DNA of 64,000 nt from Candidatus Fukatsuia endosymbiont of Tuberolachnus salignus. Its GTDB lineage: Bacteria; Pseudomonadota; Gammaproteobacteria; Enterobacterales; Enterobacteriaceae. Numbering within the stretch: position 1 is the first letter of the stretch; the number at the start of each line of letters is the position of its first letter. Where the stretch lies: the NCBI RefSeq assembly GCF_964030845.1, contig NZ_OZ034983.1, positions 2,294,001 to 2,358,000 on the forward strand, given 5' to 3'. Shown piece by piece: positions 1 to 8,324 of this stretch. The notes below the pieces were generated by a model. The model did not search any database, was not told the origin of the DNA, and saw nothing but the letters and a program-made list of their open reading frames with translations. Made by a program: the position numbers and the translations under genes.

Positions 1-144
1 GACAAGGTATTGAGCAAAATGAGCTGCAGTTATACTGTATCCACAATGAGCGCTGACAGACGCGGCAAAGGTTTCAAGTGCTTGGTGAAGTGTCGTGCCA
101 ATATAAATCATCTCTGACGGTTCTTTCATCACGTCTTGTAACAT
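1..144 (-). CDS. Hypothetical phage-region protein, cut by window edge
   Basis: The reading frame starts at ATG 144 and runs off the left edge; 48 codons are visible (begins MLQDVMKEPSEMIYIG). No family was recognised. A second copy lies at 41443-42764, where the frame can be followed to its stop, giving an expected length of about 73 residues; that copy is interrupted by an IS630 element and a 1-nt insertion. It sits just outside the left arm of the inverted duplication and reads away from it. The presence of two copies with mostly matching protein sequence supports a real gene rather than chance. Confidence 0.5.
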   Translation of the reverse strand, partial: MLQDVMKEPSEMIYIGTTLHQALETFAASVSAHCGYSITAAHFAQYLV

Positions 145-248
145 AACGCTTCCTTTTTTTAGAGATAACATGTAAGCACTCCACTTGTATTGACAAGGAG
201 AAGCCCTTCGCTAAACGCATTGTTTTTCGAAGAATCAATAAAATGGTT

Positions 249-392
249 TTATGGCAATCGATGTTTAGGCTTTTTTATCTTCTTGAACCAGCTTCTTAAT
301 CGGTTAAACCAATTTTTCTTTTCATTTCTTTTCGCTTCCAAGACCTTATCTTTTAACTCTCGTTTTCTCGCTCTGCTCTGTCTGTTGCTCAT
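249..392 (-). CDS. Small highly basic protein (47 aa), left copy
   Basis: Forty-seven codons start at ATG 392 behind a strong ribosome binding site (GGAGG, about 7 nt upstream). The product is dominated by Lys and Arg with a WF-N-RL-x-WF core. An almost identical copy lies at 14086-14229 in the right arm, also just downstream of the PAS/LuxR-type gene, and both keep the frame and the ribosome binding site. Codon-level conservation between diverged arms suggests a translated gene. The role is unknown; nucleic-acid binding is only a guess from the charge. Its 3' end marks the outer limit of detectable homology between the arms. Confidence 0.55.
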   Translation of the reverse strand: MSNRQSRARKRELKDKVLEAKRNEKKNWFNRLRSWFKKIKKPKHRLP

Positions 393-403
393 AAGAAAAC
401 CTC

Positions 404-1042
404 CTACTCAATAAACTGTATCCCGGGGCGTATAAACGCGTGGGGAACAGTGCGGTCAAAGCCGGTTTGATGACAAAAATGTTTAAAGTCCAGCAATGAA
501 TGCACTTTCGCCTTTTGGTATAGAATACGAATTCTATTTTCTATTGTGCGATGAGAACGTGCCAATTTTTTACCTATTTCCTTGGCACTCATCGTGCGTA
601 ATAAATAAAAGACTATCCTCAGTTCAGATTGTGTGAAGAGATTCGAGGGCGGTTCCAATAATAGCGTGGCAGTCAGCTTGTCCACGTAGTGTGGCAGTGA
701 AATAATAGCCAGTTTTCTGCCATAAAAAACGGTGCCGATGCATTTCTTTCTTTTATTATGCAACGGAAAAGTTTCGTATAAATAAGGTTGCAGTTTCTGT
801 TCACGACCAAAAAAATGCGTTTTAATGAGGGTAATTTTTTGCCCGCTTTTTATAACCTCTCTTTCCAATTTTTGAGTTATTAAAGAAAATTCTGCAATAC
901 ACGTAGGAAGTTCATCATCACGCCGCCCTATCACATCAAATCCTTGTGGCAAATTGAAAAAGTCAAAAAAAGCACGATTGGTATAAATAAACCGTGAGTC
1001 ACAGTTTTTTATTCCCCAAACATCTTGACTATTTTCCATCAT
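404..1042 (-). CDS. PAS/LuxR-type transcriptional regulator, left copy
   Basis: This 212-residue protein has an N-terminal PAS-like sensor segment (DVWGIKNCDSRFIYTNRAF, about residues 8-27) and a C-terminal LuxR/GerE-type helix-turn-helix (FTQSELRIVFYLL, AKEIGKKLARSHRTIENR, about residues 137-175). The family usually binds promoter DNA and couples a small-molecule or redox signal to transcription; the ligand is unknown here. The right-arm copy (13374-14074) suggests an in-frame N-terminal extension of about 21 residues. In the left copy one extra A just before the start puts that extension out of frame, so the ATG at 1042 is used. It lies upstream of the 47-aa basic ORF in the same direction, 11 nt away, probably one transcript. 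Confidence 0.7.
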   Translation of the reverse strand: MMENSQDVWGIKNCDSRFIYTNRAFFDFFNLPQGFDVIGRRDDELPTCIAEFSLITQKLEREVIKSGQKITLIKTHFFGREQKLQPYLYETFPLHNKRKKCIGTVFYGRKLAIISLPHYVDKLTATLLLEPPSNLFTQSELRIVFYLLRTMSAKEIGKKLARSHRTIENRIRILYQKAKVHSLLDFKHFCHQTGFDRTVPHAFIRPGIQFIE

Positions 1043-1096
1043 TTGATGTCAGAGACAATGAACGTAACGACAAGTTAATCTTATTCATAAATTATT

Positions 1097-1237
1097 CTAT
1101 GAGTTTTTTTTTGTTTTTTTTCGTGCACATGAGTCGCGAATAAAATAGATAACCGATATTAAAATAAGCGGGGCTAATAGGATGAGAAAAGGCACCGTCA
1201 TCCAGAATACAACGTTTTCAATCACGGGATTCTTCAT
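1097..1237 (-). CDS. Small single-span membrane protein (46 aa)
   Basis: This short frame starts at ATG 1237 behind a very good ribosome binding site (AAAGGAG, about 7 nt upstream). It encodes a short N-terminus, one strongly hydrophobic stretch of about 25 residues rich in Ile, Leu, Val and Phe (around residues 8-32), and a Lys/Arg-rich tail. That layout fits a single-span inner-membrane protein with a basic cytoplasmic end. It has no counterpart in the right arm, where the matching interval (13237-13373) is shorter and unrelated. Phage-encoded small membrane proteins such as holin-like or signalling peptides are possible, but no family was recognised. Confidence 0.45.
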   Translation of the reverse strand: MKNPVIENVVFWMTVPFLILLAPLILISVIYFIRDSCARKKTKKNS

Positions 1238-1357
1238 CACGGTTTCTCCTTTGAAGTAACATCGGCTTTTGCGTTAAAAATGCGCCTTTTTTCCAATGCA
1301 GATTGGAACGTATTAATTACTTAAGCCAGATAATGCTAAAGGGAATAAACAGGATGC

Positions 1358-1396
1358 CGTAGGTGCCTTAAAGGCACCTATGCTCCTTTTTTATTT
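1358..1396 (+). terminator. Hairpin with T-run, possible terminator
   Basis: TAGGTGCCTT and AAGGCACCTA form a near-perfect stem, followed on the plus strand by a short spacer and a T-run. On this strand it would end rightward transcription; the neighbouring genes run leftward, so its role is unclear. Confidence 0.4.
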
Positions 1397-1441
1397 TGTA
1401 GTACGGGTTTGCTGTTGCTATTTAACAGAACGAGAGTCCGT

Positions 1442-1705
1442 TCATCTTACACATTGCTGCAAAGCAAACAGCACAAGACGCACATGGAAGATAGTGAGCA
1501 ATCCATGAAGTGAACGAGGCTCAAATTTGATTTTTGCCGCCTCCAGGGTCTGTTTCACAACTTTGTATGAGATTGATCGCAATTCTGAAATTTCTTTTTG
1601 TGACACGCCCAAAGAGAACAGCATCGCCGTTTCAAATTGCACCGGTGTTAATTCAGGAAACACTTCCCGTAATTCAGGAAATTGGGTAATATCGATGTTA
1701 GCCAT
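1442..1705 (-). CDS. HTH regulator (87 aa), left copy
   Basis: This short protein consists mainly of a LuxR-like helix-turn-helix: LTPVQFETAMLFSLGVSQKE, then a recognition-helix-like segment ending in VVKQTLEAAKIKFEP. ATG 1705 follows a GGGAGG ribosome binding site. A sister gene with clear divergence in the recognition region (ISYKVVKQTLEAAK against VSYPAVKQTLASAK) is at 12970-13236. It probably regulates the phage-like module together with the PAS/LuxR-type and Rha-type genes beside it. The family is assigned by pattern only; the target is unknown. Confidence 0.6.
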   Translation of the reverse strand: MANIDITQFPELREVFPELTPVQFETAMLFSLGVSQKEISELRSISYKVVKQTLEAAKIKFEPRSLHGLLTIFHVRLVLFALQQCVR

Positions 1706-1863
1706 TGTAGCCTCCCATGAGGTTGTGGTGGTTAGCTGACAGGGGTGGTTGCTGCCATCTCTGTTAGCGCTAGGGTTAAGTGATATAAACGGGATTGCGT
1801 CACCGTCGCTATTTGTAAGTTGTTGTGGCTATTTATGTTTTCATGGTGAGTGACTCCGTGGGT

Positions 1864-2628
1864 TTATGATGCGATGCTAAGTTCTTTTTCGTGGGTGAAG
1901 TGCCCGTCCCAATGGGTTTTCATTGGCAGCTTATTTTTGCGGTAGAGGTCAAATAATCGGATTGCCCCTTTGCGTAGTAAAACCGGTTGGTATTTGATAA
2001 AGTCATCACCGCTATGAATGCTGATTTTATGTTGATGTTCCGTCAAATATCGGTCACGTGCATAAGAGGTTGCACGCCAGCGGATATGGGATTTACTTTC
2101 GTTATAAAGCCAATTTCTTTCTGCCAAGCAGTGATTAATCTGTTGTGTATTAATACCGTTGAGCATTTTGCAGAACTGAGTCGTCGTTATTCCTTCCTTA
2201 AACAGGTTCTTCAACTCCTTTAATTCCGCTTCCTGTTCTTTGTTCACTAAGGCTAGCCTGGTTTTTTCACGAAACTGTTCTGCCCATGCCATAGCCGCAA
2301 CAGGGGGGTCTTCGAAATTAGGTAATATGCAGACAGGCCGTGTTGCTTTCTCTTCCAGCTCCCGCCAGCGCGTGGCGACTTTATGGCGAAGTGGAATACT
2401 GTAACCCATGACCAATGTCATGGTTAAATCCTGATCAAGTAGATATTCCTGATAGGTGCGACCACTGGCGTCTTTGTAATCGGCCGAAAACTCGGCCGAT
2501 TGAATGTTAATCGATTCGAACATTTTTCGACAATCATCGAGAACATGTTTATGTTGTTTATCCATTAGTTGAGCAATTTCACGACTAGACATTTTTACTT
2601 GTTGATAGATATTAATAACATTTGACAT
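1864..2628 (-). CDS. Rha-family phage regulatory protein, left copy
   Basis: This intact 254-residue protein has an N-terminal Rha domain (MSSREIAQLMDKQHKHVLDD, then the Y-x-EY-LD-DLT-TLVMGY core, about residues 12-90) and a C-terminal part rich in Trp, Arg and Tyr resembling the DNA-binding domain of phage antirepressors (about residues 140-240). Rha proteins are phage regulators; in phi-80-like and P22-like phages they affect growth in certain hosts. The right copy (12038-12802) has an in-frame stop at codon 118, so only this copy is full length. ATG 2628 follows AAGGAATTC and matches the other copy. Confidence 0.75.
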   Translation of the reverse strand: MSNVINIYQQVKMSSREIAQLMDKQHKHVLDDCRKMFESINIQSAEFSADYKDASGRTYQEYLLDQDLTMTLVMGYSIPLRHKVATRWRELEEKATRPVCILPNFEDPPVAAMAWAEQFREKTRLALVNKEQEAELKELKNLFKEGITTTQFCKMLNGINTQQINHCLAERNWLYNESKSHIRWRATSYARDRYLTEHQHKISIHSGDDFIKYQPVLLRKGAIRLFDLYRKNKLPMKTHWDGHFTHEKELSIAS

Positions 2629-2991
2629 GCAGAATTCCTTGCAAGTGAATTGCGATTAATGACCTCCGATACGTTACCGGAGCGGAGGATTAATTAAGCT
2701 TTGATGTTGCGTCAGCGGGGAGTTGGGCTTTGCTTCTATTAACAAAATGAGCGAATACCATCCCATCTTTGAAACAGTCACAAAGACGGCAGGCTAAAGG
2801 TGAATTTAGTTTTATTGAAGGCGTATAGTTGCTCGCTATCTGACCAATAACACGCTATGGACGTAAAAAAAACCGCACTACTTATGTATGCGGCATTCGC
2901 TAGTTAAGGTTATTTAACACCTTTAACAAAATATTCCCCCGAGGCTGAATCATCATTCAGCCCGTCCGGGTATAGCAGGTGCTAAGACACC
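2629..2991. other. Intergenic region with hairpins, shared by both arms
   Basis: This non-coding stretch lies between the Rha-type and Rpn-type genes. It holds a perfect 8-bp-stem hairpin (GGCTGAAT/ATTCAGCC, about 2943-2962), the terminator at 2864-2893, and the presumed rha promoter. The right arm keeps almost the same sequence at 11677-12037, although the Rpn coding bodies next to it differ strongly. Confidence 0.5.
2864..2893 (-). terminator. Rho-independent terminator after Rpn-type gene
   Basis: On the minus strand CCGCA and TGCGG form a stem followed by eight T residues. It lies about 100 bp downstream of the Rpn-type stop codon. The right arm has the equivalent at 11774-11802. Confidence 0.6.
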
Positions 2992-3984
2992 TTAATGTAG
3001 CAATACTTCAATATCTTGGTCAGAAAGTCCAGTATATTTTTTAATCTTTTCTTTGCTTGCTCCGTCAGCAAGAAGTTCTTTCGCAATCTCGAATTTAGTC
3101 TCTTGACGTCCCTGTTGCATGCCCTGTTGCATTCCCTGTTGCATTCCCTGTTGCATTCCCTGTTGCATGCCCCGTTTTTCGCCCCGTTTTTCGCCCCGTT
3201 TTTCGAGTTGTTGTGCAAATGTCATAATGTCTTCCTTTGCTTGTGGAACGGAATTAAGCCACAGTGCTAATGACTTGTCCAGATCATCTGACTCTGCCAA
3301 ATCACTGGCTCTACCACATATTTCAATAAAGTACCTCAGTACGTCTTTGAAATAGTCACGGCTCACTTGTGTGTAAATTGTAGTCATTTTCTCTTCAGAT
3401 AACAACACCTCTAACCAGGTGAGGGGAGATTGCTTTTCGCGGTAGTGTTTGAATAAGATTTCCATCACTGACGCTAAACCATGTGTATTTATTTCTTCAT
3501 CTGACATGACCGTTAAATCAATCAGTTGAAAGGGTTTCAGTGCCAATTTTTTTGCTAATTTTGGCTCCTCAAAACATTCCCAGATTGCTCGTGAGTGGGG
3601 ATAAGGCGATTTTCCTCCGTGATAGAGCACTAAAGGCAACACAATCGGCAATTTTTTATGACCCTGCTTTAAGTGGTAGTTCATCAACTCGACAACGTAA
3701 CAGAGGATACGAAATGCCATCATTTCATCATCACTGCTTTGATGTTCCGCCAAAATATAGATGTAGCTCAGTTGGCCTTTAATCTTACAACTGAAAACCA
3801 CATCGCTATACAGCGTATCAGGCCATTTAGGGGATAACTCGTTGGGTACCATCTTTAACGTGGAGATATCAATTAATTTCAGGATCCTCTTTGGAAGATG
3901 TGCCTTCAACCAATCCAACGTAATCTGTCGATGCTGTAGGGTGCCTTTAAATAGTTTATCATGAGGTTTCGATATGTCAGGCAC
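2992..3984 (-). CDS. Rpn-family recombination-promoting nuclease / PD-(D/E)XK transposase-like, left copy
   Basis: This 330-residue protein begins PHDKLFKGTLQHRQITLDWL, typical of the Rpn (YhgA-like, Transposase_31) family. It has the nuclease core TLYSDVVFS...YIYILAEHQSS (about residues 56-85), where D and E-x-Q-S are expected catalytic positions. In E. coli, Rpn proteins are DNA endonucleases that promote RecA-independent recombination, and some act in phage defence. Near the C-terminus is a low-complexity run of GEKRG then five GMQQ units, followed by a conserved short tail. The start is GTG 3984 behind AGGGAGAG. The right-arm gene at 10732 has a very different body but the same tail. Confidence 0.75.
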   Translation of the reverse strand: MPDISKPHDKLFKGTLQHRQITLDWLKAHLPKRILKLIDISTLKMVPNELSPKWPDTLYSDVVFSCKIKGQLSYIYILAEHQSSDDEMMAFRILCYVVELMNYHLKQGHKKLPIVLPLVLYHGGKSPYPHSRAIWECFEEPKLAKKLALKPFQLIDLTVMSDEEINTHGLASVMEILFKHYREKQSPLTWLEVLLSEEKMTTIYTQVSRDYFKDVLRYFIEICGRASDLAESDDLDKSLALWLNSVPQAKEDIMTFAQQLEKRGEKRGEKRGMQQGMQQGMQQGMQQGMQQGRQETKFEIAKELLADGASKEKIKKYTGLSDQDIEVLLH

Positions 3985-4008
3985 GGCATGCTCTCCCTGG
4001 GGTTCTCT

Positions 4009-4098
4009 CTACAATGTGGCGTCGATATTATCGACAGGCAACTCTACGCGTATTTCATCCGGTAGACGATCACTTTTTTTCAGCGGCGTTATCTTCAT
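4009..4098 (-). CDS. 29-residue ORF coupled to yqaJ, left copy
   Basis: ATG 4098 overlaps the yqaJ stop as ATGA, the usual sign of translational coupling. The 29-residue product begins MKITPLKKSDRL and ends in DNIDATL. The right arm has the same ORF at 10617-10706 with only one residue change and mostly silent differences, even though there it has been separated from yqaJ by the SIR2 cargo. Selection on the protein is therefore plausible. It may be the N-terminal stub of a longer phage gene replaced by the Rpn-type gene downstream. Confidence 0.4.
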   Translation of the reverse strand: MKITPLKKSDRLPDEIRVELPVDNIDATL

Positions 4099-4715
4099 GC
4101 CACTTTGCCATACGTTTTAATCTGTTCGATTTCACGTTCAAGTTCCTGCAGAAATTTACGCACTTCTGTCTCAATTTCCTTGCCCAGTGCTTCATCAAAG
4201 TGAATGCGTTTCTTGAAGTAAGCCAATTCCGGTGGCAGTCGATTATCATAGCTGACAAAGTCACACCACCTACGACCGGTACATAGCATTTGCGCATGCA
4301 TTTGCAGGAGGTATTCTCTTTTGAGTTCGCCGGTTCTTAATGTCTTCAGATGCGTCCAGGTTTTGGGGCATTTAATCTCGAGCAGGCCATCCTCATTAAC
4401 CAGTCCGTCGGGACTGGCGGCAAATCCCTTGATGGTAGAGTGGTCGACGAGCCCCACTTCCGTGACCTCTACTGCAAATTCACGCAATATGTAAGCCTCA
4501 CGTGCGACGGGTTCCAGTGCCGTCCCGTGCTTCATGTCGAGCGTGACAAAGGTGTCTTCTCGTTTCCCCGTCAGACGCTGGCAAATCAGCTCGGCCCTGT
4601 ATTTTTTTCGCGTTGCTGCGTCGCCTGTTTTGACTTTTGCCATCACTTCTGCCAATTTGCTGGCTGTGACCTTGCCGCATCTTGCAGCAAACCAGGCTTC
4701 TGTTCGTTGTTCCAT
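4095..4715 (-). CDS. YqaJ-family viral recombinase/exonuclease, left copy
   Basis: This intact 206-residue protein belongs to the YqaJ/lambda-exonuclease fold (PD-(D/E)XK). Visible motifs are MEQRTEAWFAARCGKVTAS at the N-terminus, KHGTALEPVAREAY (about residues 62-75), the metal-binding ASPDG (about 100-104) and EIKCP (about 113-117). Such enzymes chew back double-stranded DNA ends for single-strand annealing recombination in phages; the usual partner annealing protein is not visible here. The ATG at 4715 follows a GAGG ribosome binding site; an upstream start is out of frame in this copy. The right copy is frameshifted. It lies immediately downstream of the group II intron end. Confidence 0.8.
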   Translation of the reverse strand: MEQRTEAWFAARCGKVTASKLAEVMAKVKTGDAATRKKYRAELICQRLTGKREDTFVTLDMKHGTALEPVAREAYILREFAVEVTEVGLVDHSTIKGFAASPDGLVNEDGLLEIKCPKTWTHLKTLRTGELKREYLLQMHAQMLCTGRRWCDFVSYDNRLPPELAYFKKRIHFDEALGKEIETEVRKFLQELEREIEQIKTYGKVA

Positions 4716-4761
4716 TTTTTACCTCGATAAATTGTCTTGTCATCAAAACGGAGAACCCCTC

Positions 4762-5540
4762 GTAGAGTAGGTCTCTGGTTTGACATCATCTCCCCAGCGA
4801 CCTCTCGTCAAACCGTGCTTGCAGTTTTCCCGCACACGGCTTTCCGACTGTCTTCTTTCCACAGCGTTACGACGGCACAGGTCGGGCATACCGACTCCCT
4901 TCATCTCCGGTTACGGACAGGCTGTACAGCTTAAACAGCCCGTGGTAATCGTAGAACCAGGACGGCGGGTGGTCCCTCCACCCCTTACCCCGTTTCTTGT
5001 GCTTCTTCCGCAACATGATGCAGAGTGTCCATATCGTGTAATTCGCTATGCTCAAGAAATGCTTCCTTGAATTACCTGTCTTGAAGTAATTCCCCCATCC
5101 GCGAAGAATCGGGTTTACCTTTTCTTTCACCAATGTGGGCCAATCCCAGTGCTGCCCTTTTCGGACAACATCACGGATTTTCTGCTTAACAGACTTCATA
5201 GCCTTGGGAGTCGGATAGTAAAAGGTCTTCAACTCGCCCGTCACTTTCGATGGTTGAACTGCGAACCTGTGACCTAGAAAGTCAAACGGCTCTTTCATGG
5301 CATTAACTATCCGCGTTTTCTTGGCATTAAGCGTCAACCCAAGTCGGTCTAAGACTTTCTTGGCCTGATCCAGATAAAACTCCGGGCGCTTGCTGCACAA
5401 AATCACAAAATCGTCGGCATATCGCACGATATGAGCATCATGCGGACGTTTACCGAACGCCTTTTTCTCCCACGTCGAATCAAGCCAGTGCAGGTAGAGA
5501 TTAGCGAGCAAGGGAGAACTTACTCCGCAAACAATCTGGC
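4762..5540 (-). mobile_element. 3' part of a group II intron, left copy
   Basis: The segment contains the last ~220 residues of the intron-encoded reverse transcriptase (4867 to about 5530: GVSSPLLANLY, the catalytic YADD, then the maturase region with NPILRGWGNYF). Next comes a recognisable ribozyme domain V (about 4810-4845, GCCGTGTGCG, GAAA tetraloop, AAGCACGGT) and domain VI (about 4762-4809). The N-terminal half of the RT and domains I-III are missing, so it cannot splice or move alone. The break in the RT falls at the same residue (GV-SPLL) as in the right copy, at the edge of the serine-recombinase segment. Confidence 0.8.
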
Positions 5541-7180
5541 AAACTTCTGCCATATGTTTTGTCTGATCCTGCTTCCAGGCTGGTATCATTCCCGGGATTC
5601 ACCCGAAAAACCACCACAATTTCATCACGATAAATTTCTATCCGTTTCACCAGCGCACGCAGAATTTCTCGCTTCATCAGAAAATCGTCCGTACTCAGGC
5701 GTTCCGTGACCGCAGCAGCAAAATCCTCCACCCGGTTAACCAGTAGCAGCAACTCATGCTGGTTCTCTGTGGCCTGTTTCACCTTCACTCTCTGGCGCGC
5801 AAGTTCCGCCAGCCTGAGCGTCATCACTCTGATCCGTGGTTCAAAGTCTGTTTTGCCAATCAGCCCTTCGGCAAAACTATCAATCAATCGGGACCGCCCC
5901 ACGTTTAGCTGATTTTCTTGCTTTTTCAGACGCTCAGCATCTGCGGTCTGTCCACTGTGCTCTGACGCCTGCGTTAGACGCTGCTCATATTCTTTTTTCA
6001 GCCGTTCCGGCTCAGACAGCAGCGCAATGACCTGTGCCCAGACCGTTTCATCCAGCATGGATGTCCTGACCTGTTTATTGTCACACACCCGAATGCCCCC
6101 AAAGCGGTAAGCATCCGTCCCAGTACAGTGGTAATAAGAATACTGCGCCCCCCCTTTTGCCGCAGATTTACTGACTTTTTTGCCATAATACGCATAGCGA
6201 CAGTGGCCGCACACAGTCAGCCCCTGTAAGAGATAAGCGGCTCCCCGGCGCCCCTGTCGTGCATGTCGGCGGTTTTCTTCCAGCTGTTCGTTGACCGTCA
6301 AGAAAAGAGCGCTGTTGATGATGGCAGGCACAGGGATCCCGATGCCGTCATCCGGCTTACTTCGTATTACTGAATAACCGTTCTTGAGGATATCTGCACT
6401 GTTGCGCGCTGCTCTCACCCGGGGACGGGGGGCGCAGTTTTTCGTTTTTCCGAACACAGCAAGTCCTTTGTAAGCGGGGTTCTTTAACATGCCCCATACC
6501 GTACTGCGGTCCCAGCCGGGTTTGCCGGTGGCGCTTTCTATGCCTTTCTCAGCCAGACGTCTGACCACACCGCCTAGACTCAGGCGCTCTATGCCAGCCC
6601 AACTAAATATCTTCCTGACCACGGAGGCTTCATGAAGGTTGACAATATACTGTGCGGGTGTCCCGTCCGGCTGCCTGCGGATATACCGATAACCGTAAGG
6701 TGCACCGGAAAGGACACCGACATTACCACAGCGTGCACCGTGAAGCTTACCACGCCGGTTGCGCTCCATAATCTTTGCCCGCTCATATTCAGCAAACATC
6801 CCCTGCATCTGCAGAAGCATCATGTCTTCCAGCGTGTCGCCGGGGGTGTGACAGATAAAGATAACCTCCACGCCGCAGGCGCTGAACTCTTCCATCAGCA
6901 GAGCCTGATAGGCGTATTTACGGGCTAGCCTGTCGGGCGACAGGATGTACAGGCATTCAATATCGCCTGCCGCCGCGTAGTCCCTCAGGCGCTCTAGTTG
7001 CGGGCGGATAAGTGTAGCACCGCTGACACCATCATCGATAAAGAGCATGGCGTCAGGCAACACGTGGCCGTCCTCACGGATGCGGTCCTTGATTGCTGCA
7101 AGCTGACTGCCGATGGTGCCATTTTTTACCTGTTGCCCGGAAGAAACGCGGGCGTAGAGTGCGACCAGTGCCTTGTTCAT
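5501..7180 (-). CDS. Large serine recombinase
   Basis: This 559-residue protein has an N-terminal resolvase domain (LYARVSSGQQ with the nucleophilic Ser near residue 13; SPDRLARKY), a recombinase domain (GAPYGYRY, WDRSTVWGMLKNPAYKG), a zinc-ribbon with CGHC...HC...C (about residues 335-380) and a long coiled-coil-like C-terminal part. Such enzymes cut and rejoin DNA at attachment sites and mediate integration, excision or inversion of mobile elements. The last ~25 residues run into the group II intron fragment, so its native C-terminus was probably replaced. It lies exactly between the two arms of the inverted duplication. A 64-residue ORF overlaps its start. Confidence 0.85.
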   Translation of the reverse strand: MNKALVALYARVSSGQQVKNGTIGSQLAAIKDRIREDGHVLPDAMLFIDDGVSGATLIRPQLERLRDYAAAGDIECLYILSPDRLARKYAYQALLMEEFSACGVEVIFICHTPGDTLEDMMLLQMQGMFAEYERAKIMERNRRGKLHGARCGNVGVLSGAPYGYRYIRRQPDGTPAQYIVNLHEASVVRKIFSWAGIERLSLGGVVRRLAEKGIESATGKPGWDRSTVWGMLKNPAYKGLAVFGKTKNCAPRPRVRAARNSADILKNGYSVIRSKPDDGIGIPVPAIINSALFLTVNEQLEENRRHARQGRRGAAYLLQGLTVCGHCRYAYYGKKVSKSAAKGGAQYSYYHCTGTDAYRFGGIRVCDNKQVRTSMLDETVWAQVIALLSEPERLKKEYEQRLTQASEHSGQTADAERLKKQENQLNVGRSRLIDSFAEGLIGKTDFEPRIRVMTLRLAELARQRVKVKQATENQHELLLLVNRVEDFAAAVTERLSTDDFLMKREILRALVKRIEIYRDEIVVVFRVNPGNDTSLEAGSDKTYGRSLPDCLRSKFSLAR

Positions 7181-7371
7181 AACATTTTGCTCCGTCTAGC
7201 GGTTGAGCGGGCAGGAGCCCGGTGAGGTTTGGCCTGGGCCTGGTCGTGAGGGGTAAGCACGTGGTGGTTAACGGGAGTCAGCTGTTCATAAACATCCGTC
7301 AGCTGGTCGTCAGAAAACCGGCTGGGCTCGAAAGTGATACGTACGTGTTGTGAAAATGGCTTCGGTTTCAT
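7177..7371 (-). CDS. 64-aa ORF overlapping start of serine recombinase
   Basis: The frame (MKPKPFSQHVRITFEPSRF...) ends in a 4-nt ATGA overlap with the recombinase start, the usual arrangement for a co-translated partner. The C-terminal half is basic (RAPARSTARRSKML). Small genes preceding large serine recombinases are common in mobile elements, but the family was not recognised. The upstream edge is close to the right arm junction near 7500. Confidence 0.5.
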   Translation of the reverse strand: MKPKPFSQHVRITFEPSRFSDDQLTDVYEQLTPVNHHVLTPHDQAQAKPHRAPARSTARRSKML

Positions 7372-7499
7372 TGCTGAGGGTCACTCCGTGTGCCGTTATC
7401 AGTCTCAATAACGAGGGAAAACTCAGTGATGCTCCCATCCGGATGACCAGACTTGAGGCAGCGCCGGTGAAAACGCATGCCCCAGCTTACGCGAAAGTT

Positions 7500-8279
7500 T
7501 GCACTATTGTTTGCGGAGTAATTTCTCCCTTGCTCGCTAATCTCTACCTGCACTGGCTTGATTCGACGTGGGAGAAAAAGGCGTTCGGTAAACGTCCGCA
7601 TGATGCTCATATCGTGCGATATGCCGACGATTTTGTGATTTTGTGCAGCAAGCGCCCGGAGTTTTATCTGGATCAGGCCAAGAAAGTCTTAGACCGACTT
7701 GGGTTGACGCTTAATGCCAAGAAAACGCGGATAGTTAATGCCATGAAAGAGCCGTTTGACTTTCTAGGTCACAGGTTCGCAGTTCAACCATCGAAAGTGA
7801 CGGGCGAGTTGAAGACCTTTTACTATCCGACTACCAAGGCTATGAAGTCTGTTAAGCAGAAAATCCGTGATGTTGTCCGAAAAGGGCAGCACTGGGATTG
7901 GCCCACATTGGTGAAAGAAAAGGTAAACCCGATTCTTCGCGGATGGGGGAATTACTTCAAGACAGGTAATTCAAGGAAGCATTTCTTGAGCATAGCGAAT
8001 TACACGATATGGACACTCTGCATCATGTTGCGGAAGAAGCACAAGAAACGGGGTAAGGGGTGGAGGGACCACCCGCCGTCCTGGTTCTACGATTACCACG
8101 GGCTGTTTAAGCTGTACAGCCTGTCCATAACCGGAGATGAAGGGAGTCGGTATGCCCGACCTGTGCCGTCGTAACGCTGTGGAAAGAAGACAGTCGGAAA
8201 GCCGTGTGCGGGAAAACTGCAAGCACGGTTTGACGAGAGGTCGCTGGGGAGATGATGTCAAACCAGAGACCTACTCTAC
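7500..8279 (+). mobile_element. 3' part of a group II intron, right copy
   Basis: This is the mirror image of 4762-5540 and almost identical to it. It holds the reverse-transcriptase C-terminal part (from GVISPLLANLY at about 7516 to the stop at 8174, with YADD), ribozyme domain V (about 8196-8231) and domain VI (about 8232-8279). The open frame extends upstream to 7350 but those 50 residues are not RT sequence. Homology to the left copy ends near 7500, where the serine-recombinase segment starts. Confidence 0.8.
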
Positions 8280-8324
8280 GAGCGGTTCTCCGTTTTGATG
8301 ACAAGACAATTTATCGAGGTAAAA

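Noticed and set aside
3016..3355. Plus-strand frames rich in Leu-His or Cys-Ile-Pro repeats opposite the Rpn gene
   Set aside because: They are reverse readings of the GMQQ/GEKR repeats of the Rpn gene and have no ribosome binding site.
7350..7500. An N-terminal domain of the right reverse-transcriptase frame
   Set aside because: The first ~50 residues do not resemble any RT and are absent from the left copy; they are open frame from the recombinase segment.
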